Positions 1 through 5,319 of a stretch of 5,319 bases of DNA are shown here, piece after piece (positions within the stretch are counted from its first letter, which is position 1; every line of letters starts with the position of its first letter). The position numbers were made by a program, and so were the translations under genes. Where the stretch lies: positions 1-5,319 of the forward strand of contig JASFBI010000169.1 in the NCBI GenBank assembly GCA_030149595.1, read 5' to 3'. The notes below the pieces were generated by a model. That model worked only from the letters and a program-made list of their open reading frames with translations, was not told the origin of the DNA and ran no database searches. Origin of the DNA: Desulfobacterales bacterium (GTDB lineage: Bacteria; Desulfobacterota; Desulfobacteria; Desulfobacterales; DAOWNP01).

Positions 1-46
1 TCGTGGTCATATCTGTTCGTGCGATTTTATTAAGTGATTACTTTTT

Positions 47-73
47 AAAAACAGACAGTTTATCTGTTTTTTT
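47..73 (+). terminator. weak terminator-like hairpin with T-run
   Basis: Positions 47-55 (AAAAACAGA) pair perfectly with 63-71 (TCTGTTTTT) around a 7-nt loop, and the right arm runs into seven consecutive T's (67-73). This is the form of a rho-independent terminator read left to right, and could end a gene whose 3' end lies just off the left edge. The stem has only two G-C pairs, so it would be weak. All three forward frames that are open at base 1 close within 89 bases, two of them before the hairpin, so no upstream coding sequence can be confirmed. Confidence 0.35.
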
Positions 74-165
74 ATCTATGTATTTGTAGGGGTGTGTTGT
101 GTTTCTGATTTATTTTCAGAGAGTTATCTGATAAATACAGTGTCTAATGTTTGTAAAAAGAGTTG

Positions 166-193
166 TTGAGGTGTTAATTTTTTCTTAGATAAT
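166..193 (+). promoter_or_regulatory. possible sigma-70-type promoter for the dehydrogenase gene
   Basis: TTGAGG at 166-171 (four of six matches to TTGACA) is followed after 16 bases by GATAAT at 188-193 (five of six matches to TATAAT). Transcription would start near position 200 and give a leader of about 37 nt before the GTG start. The region is very A/T-rich, so matches of this quality also arise by chance. An alternative pairing, TTGTTG (163-168) with TAGATA (186-191), is weaker in its -10 box. Confidence 0.3.
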
Positions 194-221
194 TATTTTC
201 GCAAAGTTTTTATTAACGTTA

Positions 222-230
222 AAAAGGGGG
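222..230 (+). promoter_or_regulatory. ribosome binding site deciding the GTG start
   Basis: The purine tract AAAAGGGGG ends 7 bases before the GTG at 238. It would sit 16 bases before the alternative in-frame ATG at 247, which is too far. This spacing is the main reason to choose the GTG start over Met4. The first protein beta strand begins soon after, so both starts would leave the fold intact. Confidence 0.6.
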
Positions 231-237
231 AAACATA

Positions 238-1134
238 GTGGCAGAAATGAGATTTGATGGTAAAGTTGCAGTAATAACCGGAGCAGGTGGTGGTTTGGGA
301 CGTTGTCATGCATTGTTGTTAGCATCTAAGGGAGCGAGTGTTGTAGTAAATGATCTGGGAGGTTCAGTTGATGGTTCAGGAGAAGGTTCAGTTTCACCTG
401 CCCAGTTAGTTGTAGATGAGATTAAAGCTGCAGGTGGCGATGCTGTTGCTGATGCAAATTCTGTATCAACAGAAAAAGGTGGTGCAGCTATAATTAAAAC
501 AGCCATGGATAAATTTGGGAGAGTTGATATTCTTATCAATAATGCAGGGATTTTACGTGATAAATCTTTTGCTAAATTAACTTTTGACATGTTAAATCTT
601 GTGATTGATGTACATCTTCATGGAACAATTAATACCTGTAAGGCTGCCTGGGATATTATGAAAAAACAGCAGTACGGACGTATTGTAAATACAACTTCAG
701 CTGCGGGTCTTTTTGGAAATTTTGGTCAGACAAATTATGCTGCTGCAAAAATGGGGATTGTGGGCGTAAGCAAGGTGCTGGGTATTGAAGGTGTAAAAAA
801 TAATGTAATGGTAAATATTTTGGCTCCTGGGGCAAAAACAAGAATGACAGAGGATATTTTAGGCCCCATGGCAGACAAAATGAGTCCTGAACAGGTTTCT
901 CCTATTGTAGCCTATCTTGCACATGAAGACTGCTCTGTAACAGGAGAGATTTTTTCAGCAGGTGCAGGAAGAACTGCAAAAATCTTTGTGGGAGCAGCCC
1001 AGGGATATTTTAATGAGGCTGTAACGCTGGAAGATATCCGTGATAATTTTGGGAAAATATGTGATGAAACCGGGTATGCTGTTCCTAAAAATGCAATGGA
1101 AGAGATTGGAATGGTAATGCCGATGATGAAGTAG
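238..1134 (+). CDS. short-chain dehydrogenase, MFE-2/17-beta-HSD4-type 3-hydroxyacyl-CoA dehydrogenase
   Basis: A 298-residue cytoplasmic NAD(P)-dependent oxidoreductase of the classical short-chain dehydrogenase fold. The nucleotide-binding motif TGAGGGLG lies at residues 14-21. Asp39, in VVVNDLGG at the end of strand beta-2, favours NAD over NADP. NNAG is at 101-104, and the catalytic residues are Ser154, Tyr167 and Lys171 (NYAAAK). The VNDLGG motif, NAGILRD, YGRI, the NFGQTNYAAAK block and the C-terminal FGKICD segment match the dehydrogenase domain of multifunctional enzyme type 2, which oxidises (R)-3-hydroxyacyl-CoA to 3-ketoacyl-CoA. The position of the usual catalytic Asn is His126 (VHLHG), as in that family. 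The length equals that one domain; the hydratase-2 and SCP-2 parts of the eukaryotic protein are absent. It starts with GTG behind a good ribosome binding site, stands alone in the window and converges with qmoC. The family assignment is firm. The substrate is inferred and could be another acyl-CoA or a steroid-like alcohol. Confidence 0.85.
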   Translation: MAEMRFDGKVAVITGAGGGLGRCHALLLASKGASVVVNDLGGSVDGSGEGSVSPAQLVVDEIKAAGGDAVADANSVSTEKGGAAIIKTAMDKFGRVDILINNAGILRDKSFAKLTFDMLNLVIDVHLHGTINTCKAAWDIMKKQQYGRIVNTTSAAGLFGNFGQTNYAAAKMGIVGVSKVLGIEGVKNNVMVNILAPGAKTRMTEDILGPMADKMSPEQVSPIVAYLAHEDCSVTGEIFSAGAGRTAKIFVGAAQGYFNEAVTLEDIRDNFGKICDETGYAVPKNAMEEIGMVMPMMK

Positions 1135-1168
1135 GCAGTGTGTTCAAACGAAAGCTAAAGATTTTTTG

Positions 1169-1195
1169 TCAAGGACATTGTAATAATGATCTTGA
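1169..1195 (+). other. imperfect hairpin downstream of the dehydrogenase gene
   Basis: TCAAGGACATT (1169-1179) faces AATGATCTTGA (1185-1195) across a 5-nt loop. As RNA from the plus strand, nine of eleven positions form Watson-Crick pairs, one is a G-U wobble and one is an A-A mismatch. A run of six T's follows only at 1206-1211, ten bases after the stem, so it does not fit a standard intrinsic terminator. It may be a 3'-UTR structure, a decayed terminator or chance. Confidence 0.35.
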
Positions 1196-1242
1196 GGTGG
1201 TCTTGTTTTTTCACAGAGCAGGACATAACAAATCATAAAATA

Positions 1243-1282
1243 AAAAAAGCAGTTTCTGATAATTATCAGAAACTGCTTTTTT
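1243..1282. terminator. bidirectional rho-independent terminator between convergent genes
   Basis: AAAAAAGCAGTTTCTGAT (1243-1260) pairs without a mismatch with 1265-1282 around the 4-nt loop AATT, giving an 18-bp stem. The core is GCAGTTTCTGAT, flanked by an A-run on the left and a T-run on the right, so the hairpin is followed by U's whichever strand is transcribed. It lies 108 bases after the dehydrogenase stop and 42 bases after the qmoC stop, and so can end both converging transcripts. Confidence 0.9.
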
Positions 1283-1286
1283 GTTG

Positions 1287-1325
1287 ATAATATATAATCA
1301 CTTTTATAAATTTATTATATATTAT
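1287..1325. repeat. A/T-only inverted repeat at the qmoC 3' end
   Basis: ATAATATATAAT (1287-1298) is the exact reverse complement of ATTATATATTAT (1314-1325), with a 15-base spacer. The right arm overlaps the first base of the qmoC stop triplet as read on the plus strand. The arms contain no G or C, so a hairpin would be weak, and in DNA this A/T-rich a 12-base match may be accidental. It sits between the qmoC stop and the terminator and could fold in the qmoC 3'-UTR. Confidence 0.4.
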
Positions 1326-2494
1326 TACTGTCTTTTTGCGTATTCAGCATATATCATGGAAATGGTTCTATATACAAAATGAGCCATTTTTGAAAATGGC
1401 AGGAAAGCCATTAGGTTGAATACAAAAATAAGATGAAGATAATAAGTAAAATAACAGATATTGGCAGATCCGGCAAGACGTGCCATTTCTGTAACCATTC
1501 CTGTTAATCCAAGTCCTAAAACAAGTCCTATTAAATACCAGTCTTTATATGAAGTTATCTGGTCTTTTTGTGTAATACGGTTTTTAATAAGAAGAGCAGA
1601 TCCAATAATAAGTGATAACCCTGCTACATTTGCTAAAATCTTAACTGGATTATATTGATGATAAGGTCCTGGTATATGAAAAACATACAGTACTAAAAAG
1701 AAAATTCCTGTTACCATAAAAAGAGCAATAAAACTATATAAAACCATCATATGTGCAGTTGTTCGTTCCTGGTTTTCTCCGCACTCAGTAAATTTTTCAT
1801 GTTTTACAATTCTTAAAAGAACAGGGACTACCGATTTTAGAAGCTCTTTAATATTTAATTCCGGATTTTTAACTTTTTCCTGGGTTACTGCATCAATATA
1901 CATATCAGCAAGAAAACGTTTAAGTCCCAGGGCAAAAATGACTGTACACCATATGGACAGAGGAACAAACACAAGATCAACAAACCATGTGGAAATGAAA
2001 TTTGCATGAGCTATAATATTTTTATCAACACCGTGTGTCCACAACTCACCAAAAATAGCTGTGAGATTATCTCCAAACATTGTTGTAATAAGAGCCAGAA
2101 CAAAGAATATAAGAGCTGGTATCCCAATGAGTACAGGAAGTTTTTTTGGATCATTTACTGCCTGAGCAAGTTTTTTGGGAGTTGCATATTCTGATATGGC
2201 ATAGGATCGTATTGCACCTAAGACATCTCCAGGGTTTGCACCTCTCGGACACATTGTAGAACAGTCTCCGCAGTTATGACAGAGCCATATATCCATATTT
2301 CCCACTAATTTGTCTTTTAATCCCCATGATGCTGCAATCATCTCTTTTCTGGGGAAAGGTTTGTTTTCGGGAGAAATAGGACAGGCAACCGAACAGGTTG
2401 CACATTGAAAACATTTTTTTAAACTATCACCTCCAAGTCCGACAACTTGATTTATAAAATCAAGATCAGGCTCAACAAGGTATTCTGTCGACAT
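1325..2494 (-). CDS. qmoC: QmoC, FeS/cytochrome b membrane subunit of the quinone-interacting oxidoreductase complex
   Basis: A 389-residue integral membrane subunit of QmoABC, which links the menaquinone pool to APS reductase. The N-terminal domain is HdrC-like, with two full [4Fe-4S] motifs: Cys28-x2-Cys31-x2-Cys34-x3-Cys38-Pro and Cys72-x2-Cys75-x2-Cys78-x3-Cys82-Pro. The rest is a NarI-type cytochrome b domain with about six hydrophobic segments, roughly at 119-139, 166-190, 246-270, 284-303, 319-340 and 348-366. His354 and His372 are 18 residues apart in a segment ending PFSKMAHF. This matches the haem-ligand pair in the last helix of NarI. His248 and His163 are candidate partners. There is no signal peptide, so the FeS domain should face the cytoplasm. 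The start is fixed by a GGAGGT ribosome binding site. It is the last gene of the operon, 62 bases after qmoB, and ends at the shared terminator. No truncation is seen, and the length fits the family. Confidence 0.95.
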   Translation of the reverse strand: MSTEYLVEPDLDFINQVVGLGGDSLKKCFQCATCSVACPISPENKPFPRKEMIAASWGLKDKLVGNMDIWLCHNCGDCSTMCPRGANPGDVLGAIRSYAISEYATPKKLAQAVNDPKKLPVLIGIPALIFFVLALITTMFGDNLTAIFGELWTHGVDKNIIAHANFISTWFVDLVFVPLSIWCTVIFALGLKRFLADMYIDAVTQEKVKNPELNIKELLKSVVPVLLRIVKHEKFTECGENQERTTAHMMVLYSFIALFMVTGIFFLVLYVFHIPGPYHQYNPVKILANVAGLSLIIGSALLIKNRITQKDQITSYKDWYLIGLVLGLGLTGMVTEMARLAGSANICYFTYYLHLIFVFNLMAFLPFSKMAHFVYRTISMIYAEYAKRQ

Positions 2495-2500
2495 GTTAAT

Positions 2501-2506
2501 ACCTCC
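2501..2506 (-). promoter_or_regulatory. qmoC ribosome binding site
   Basis: On the minus strand, GGAGGT lies 6 bases before the qmoC ATG (2492-2494). This near-perfect Shine-Dalgarno sequence fixes the start and suggests independent, efficient initiation despite the 62-base gap from qmoB. That gap (2495-2556) is almost pure A/T and contains no G/C-bearing hairpin or T-run that would stop transcription between the two genes. Confidence 0.85.
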
Positions 2507-2556
2507 AAATACAAAAATATATAAGCTTAAATATATTTAATTAAACTATATAATTA

Positions 2557-4896
2557 TTAGAATCCTTTAAATGGATTTGGGCCAAGTGCTTCAACTTCTT
2601 CGACAAACTTATTGATTATCCCAGGAACTTTGTCATATTCATCAATTGCCAGCTCAAATTGAGCCACACGTTCCTCTTCCAAAGCCAAACTGGAAATAGC
2701 ATCACCTATTTTCTGCATTCTGACTTCGGCAAGTTCGCTGCCTTTTACAAAATGGCACTGATAGTCATCACCGTGTTTGCATCCAAGTAAAAAAACACCA
2801 TCTGCACCAGCAGCAAGAGCATCTTTAATCCAGATTACATTAACAGATCCAAGACACCTTACAGGTATTATTCTTACATTGGCAGAATATGAAAGTTTGT
2901 TCGTTCCTGCTATATCTAAAGCAGGATAGGCATCATTTTCACAAACCAGGCCAATAATTCTAAGGGGAGGATCATCAAAATCATCTTCAGATGGAATGCC
3001 AACTGCTTTTACCATAGACCCTATGCTGTCTATATTATAATCGGCAAAACCGATGATTCTTTCAGGACATGCACCCATACAGGTTCCGCAGCGGCGGCAT
3101 CTTGTCGGGTTTGGTTTGGGAGTACCTTTTTCATCATCATCTAATGCTCCAAAGGGACACTCTTCTGTGCAGCGTTTACACTGGGTACATCTTTGGAAAA
3201 AGAAATCAGGAAATGTCATGTCTCCTGCTCTTGGATGAACAGAAACACCTCTGCTTGATGATTCTATACATTGAATTGCTTTTAAAGCAGCTCCAGCTGC
3301 ATCTTCCATAGACTCTTCAATTGACAGACTGCGTCTGATACAGCCTGCTGCATAAATACCTGTTCTTTGTGTTTCATAGGGAAAACAGATAAAATTTGAA
3401 TCAGCATAGCCATCATAGAGATCATTGTCACGAAATCCAGGACCCTGGCGGTAAGCTAAGTTTATGACAGGATCATCAACTGTAACAGGAACCATGCCGG
3501 CTGCAAGAACAACAAGATCAGCCTTTATGGCAATTTGACTGCCTAAAAGTGTATTTTCAGCTTCTATAACAAGACTGTTTCCATCCTGGGAAACAGTTGT
3601 AACATCTCCCTTGGTGAGAAATATTCCTGGATCCTGCTGAAGGCTTTTGTAAAAATTTTCAGAAAGACCTGGTGTACGCATATGCTGATAAATTACATAG
3701 GCTTTCCCGTCTTCATAATCTTCACGAAGATATTTGGCCTGTTTTAATGAAACCATACTCGTTACAGATCCGCAGTATTTAAAATCACTATCGTCCTCTT
3801 TTCCACCGGGACTCTGGATAAAGACAACTGATTTTGCTTCTTTCCCATCAGATGGTCTTTTAATTTTACCCCTGGCAGCTATTTCTTCAAACTGATGATT
3901 TGTAATAACATCGGGTATTGAACCTATACCAAGATGGGCATACTCTTTCCCTTCCAGTTTATCCGGTCTCCACCCTGCTGCAAGAATTACTGCACCAAAT
4001 TTTTCTCCGTCAGGATCAATGGTTAAAATATCTTCCCGGCCTTCATTGTTTTTCTTGTAGATTTCAGCAATTTGATCTACATCAAGATCTTTGCCATTTT
4101 CATCAGTTTTTTGATCTTCAGGTACAGGAAAGGGAACATCAAATGCAGTTTTTTCCCCTGGTTTTTTTAATGAAACTGTAAATTCCCCTGGTTGACCGGC
4201 TATTCTTGCAACAATAGTCGCAGTTTTAGTCTCAATGTTTGAGTCAGCCTGAACTTCTTTTATTTTGCTGTCAATGATTGATGGAATCAATGTGTCATAT
4301 GGTGATTCAACAGGCATTTGCATGCGAAGCTGCGAAGCATATCCACCAAGAGAGTTCTCTTTTTCAATGACAGTAACCTTGTATCCTGCTTTTGATGCAT
4401 CAAGAGCAGCTGATAAGCCTGTAATACCGCCACCTATAACAAGTATTCTGTTTGAAAAGGTTTCAAGCTTATATGCTTCAGGCAGGTTGATTTTTTCAGT
4501 TTTAGCCATGCTCATTTTAATGTAGTCTTCAGCAAGCATCTGAACATGATCAATAAACTCTTCATCATCTTTCTGCTCTTCTGTGGGAGCAGGGTATTCT
4601 GATCTGGGATGGGACCATACAACCTGTTCACGCAGATTTATCCTGTCAACAATACATCCGTCAAAGCGGAATTTATCAAAATTTACTCTTCTTGAACATC
4701 CACCGATCATCAGAGTATTGGCTTTTTTATCATCAACATCTTTTTGGATAAGAGCAATTCCTTCTTTTCCGCATAAAAAAGGGTGTGTTTTTACTCCTAT
4801 GCCTTCTTCTTCCGGAACATCACATAACTTTTTTATGTCCAGGGAGTCACCAATTCCACACCCTGTGCATATATATACACAATATTTTTTATCCAT
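2557..4896 (-). CDS. qmoB: QmoB, HdrA/MvhD-like FAD and iron-sulfur subunit
   Basis: A 779-residue cytoplasmic subunit of QmoABC, thought to carry electrons between the QmoC membrane module and APS reductase. Residues 1-100 are the HdrA-type N-terminal domain, with Cys6, Cys10, Cys13, Cys42 and Cys67 and the block INLREQVVWSH. The FAD-binding Rossmann motif GGGITG is at 155-160, ending in Glu179. The second FAD region is LVVLAAGMVP near 461-470 and GIYAAGC near 513-519. Two [4Fe-4S] motifs follow: Cys570, 573, 576, 580-Pro and Cys600, 603, 606, 610-Pro. The C-terminal 130 residues resemble MvhD, with Cys652, Cys681 and GADGVFLLGCKHG (Cys706), then Cys714. Residues 245-300 are a charged linker where canonical HdrA carries an inserted ferredoxin domain, and no cysteine is present there. 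A strong Shine-Dalgarno sequence fixes the start, 12 bases after the qmoA stop. The whole length is intact. Confidence 0.95.
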   Translation of the reverse strand: MDKKYCVYICTGCGIGDSLDIKKLCDVPEEEGIGVKTHPFLCGKEGIALIQKDVDDKKANTLMIGGCSRRVNFDKFRFDGCIVDRINLREQVVWSHPRSEYPAPTEEQKDDEEFIDHVQMLAEDYIKMSMAKTEKINLPEAYKLETFSNRILVIGGGITGLSAALDASKAGYKVTVIEKENSLGGYASQLRMQMPVESPYDTLIPSIIDSKIKEVQADSNIETKTATIVARIAGQPGEFTVSLKKPGEKTAFDVPFPVPEDQKTDENGKDLDVDQIAEIYKKNNEGREDILTIDPDGEKFGAVILAAGWRPDKLEGKEYAHLGIGSIPDVITNHQFEEIAARGKIKRPSDGKEAKSVVFIQSPGGKEDDSDFKYCGSVTSMVSLKQAKYLREDYEDGKAYVIYQHMRTPGLSENFYKSLQQDPGIFLTKGDVTTVSQDGNSLVIEAENTLLGSQIAIKADLVVLAAGMVPVTVDDPVINLAYRQGPGFRDNDLYDGYADSNFICFPYETQRTGIYAAGCIRRSLSIEESMEDAAGAALKAIQCIESSSRGVSVHPRAGDMTFPDFFFQRCTQCKRCTEECPFGALDDDEKGTPKPNPTRCRRCGTCMGACPERIIGFADYNIDSIGSMVKAVGIPSEDDFDDPPLRIIGLVCENDAYPALDIAGTNKLSYSANVRIIPVRCLGSVNVIWIKDALAAGADGVFLLGCKHGDDYQCHFVKGSELAEVRMQKIGDAISSLALEEERVAQFELAIDEYDKVPGIINKFVEEVEALGPNPFKGF

Positions 4897-4904
4897 GCAA
4901 ATCT

Positions 4905-4910
4905 CCTCCT
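4905..4910 (-). promoter_or_regulatory. qmoB ribosome binding site overlapping the qmoA stop
   Basis: On the minus strand, AGGAGG lies 8 bases before the qmoB ATG (4894-4896). Its first bases are the last two bases of the qmoA TAG stop (4909-4911). Ribosomes ending on qmoA would therefore cover the qmoB initiation site, an arrangement that favours translational coupling and equal amounts of the two subunits. Confidence 0.85.
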
Positions 4911-5319
4911 ATATTTTCACCAGGGTTTGAATTGCTTTTAAGGCAATACCTGTAGCATTTTGGTTAGATGATACCACATCAGCTGGTTTATTTGCACAAC
5001 CGGCACCAAACATGCCGCCTTTTTTATAATTATTTAAGATAAATCCATCATCGTTAAATTTTAAAGCTGCATCAGGTTTGGCATTGGCTAATGTGGGCTG
5101 CATACCAGTGGCAAGAACAACCATATCTACAACCTGCTTTGTTCTTTCTCCGGTAATTGTGTTTTCAGCAATAACTGTTATATTGCCATTATTAATATTT
5201 TCTCCTACATCGGCTACTTTACCTTTAATAAAGGTAACGTTTTTATCATCTTTGATTTTTTTATAAAATTTTTCGTATTTGTAGCCTGGAGAACGAATAG
5301 CATTATAATAAATATATAC
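4909..5319 (-). CDS. qmoA: QmoA, HdrA-like FAD subunit (C-terminal part; cut by the window edge)
   Basis: The last 136 residues of QmoA; the frame is open to the right edge, so the start and about two thirds of the protein are missing. An ATG at 5122-5124 is only an internal Met. QmoA is a soluble FAD protein homologous to HdrA, thought to work with QmoB at the cytoplasmic side of the complex. The visible part begins VYIYYNAIRSPG, the HdrA-type R-(T/S)-P-G block. It continues through MVVLATGMQP (fragment residues 66-75), a flavoprotein A-T-G motif, to GMFGAGCANKPADV and ends ALKAIQTLVKI. The same order of blocks occurs in QmoB (MRTPG, LVVLAAGMVP, GIYAAGC, ALKAIQ), which shows the paralogy of the two subunits. 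It is the first qmo gene, overlapping the qmoB ribosome binding site. The promoter, and any aprBA genes, would lie off the window. Confidence 0.93.
   Translation of the reverse strand, partial: VYIYYNAIRSPGYKYEKFYKKIKDDKNVTFIKGKVADVGENINNGNITVIAENTITGERTKQVVDMVVLATGMQPTLANAKPDAALKFNDDGFILNNYKKGGMFGAGCANKPADVVSSNQNATGIALKAIQTLVKI

Noticed and set aside
1..89. Tail of an upstream gene entering from the left edge
   Set aside because: Forward frames open at base 1 stop at 31-33, 35-37 and 87-89, but the residues seen are too few to recognise, so no coding feature can be supported.
306..841. Minus-strand open frames of 94 and 61 codons inside the dehydrogenase gene
   Set aside because: They lie opposite a gene with all catalytic motifs intact, have no ribosome binding site I can see and show no recognisable domain.
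1461..2194. Plus-strand open frames of 62-65 codons opposite qmoC
   Set aside because: They are antisense to transmembrane helices and FeS-linked segments of QmoC, have no initiation signals and show no recognisable product.
2521..2545. Small palindromes TAAGCTTA and TTTAATTAAA between qmoB and qmoC
   Set aside because: They are short and A/T-rich, have no T-run after a G/C stem, and are of a kind expected by chance at this base composition.
3053..4930. Several plus-strand open frames of 61-115 codons opposite qmoB
   Set aside because: They are antisense shadows of a conserved 779-residue protein. Their translations show low-complexity or His/Leu/Ser-rich composition and no family resemblance.
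4909..5124. A separate 71-residue gene starting at the ATG at 5122-5124
   Set aside because: The frame continues without a stop to the right edge, and the upstream residues align with QmoB and HdrA, so this Met is internal to qmoA.
5078..5266. Plus-strand 62-codon open frame at the right end
   Set aside because: It is antisense to the qmoA coding frame, which is conserved; no ribosome binding site or domain is seen.

Overview
The window is A+T-rich bacterial DNA. It holds two unrelated transcription units that converge on a shared terminator. The strongest clue to the host is a qmoABC operon on the minus strand, with qmoA cut by the right edge. QmoABC is the quinone-interacting membrane-bound oxidoreductase complex that exchanges electrons with APS reductase in sulfate reducers. 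The gene set, the A+T-rich composition and a stand-alone acyl-CoA-type short-chain dehydrogenase together suggest a sulfate-reducing Desulfobacterota bacterium, probably of the Desulfobacterales type. The genus cannot be settled from this window.

Layout, left to right. Positions 1-237 are non-coding, with a weak terminator-like hairpin near 47-73 and a possible promoter at 166-193. Positions 238-1134 (+) encode a 298-residue short-chain dehydrogenase of the multifunctional enzyme type 2 (17-beta-HSD type 4) dehydrogenase type. Positions 1135-1324 are the convergent intergenic region. It holds an imperfect hairpin, a near-perfect bidirectional intrinsic terminator (1243-1282) and an A/T-only inverted repeat that touches the qmoC stop. 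On the minus strand, qmoC lies at 1325-2494, qmoB at 2557-4896 and the C-terminal third of qmoA at 4909-5319. Transcription runs qmoA to qmoB to qmoC, from right to left.

How the genes work together. QmoA and QmoB are HdrA-like FAD proteins. QmoB adds two [4Fe-4S] clusters and an MvhD-like tail. QmoC joins an HdrC-like pair of [4Fe-4S] motifs to a NarI-type di-heme cytochrome b membrane domain. The complex is understood to pass electrons from menaquinol through haem, FeS and FAD to APS reductase (AprBA). The apr genes often lie upstream of qmoA, which here would be just outside the right edge. The dehydrogenase is a separate gene, probably for oxidation of 3-hydroxyacyl-CoA intermediates, and nothing in the sequence ties it to the qmo operon except convergence.

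I found no tRNA, rRNA, CRISPR array, insertion sequence or clearly new system. The points worth a second look are details of protein architecture and the structured intergenic DNA.
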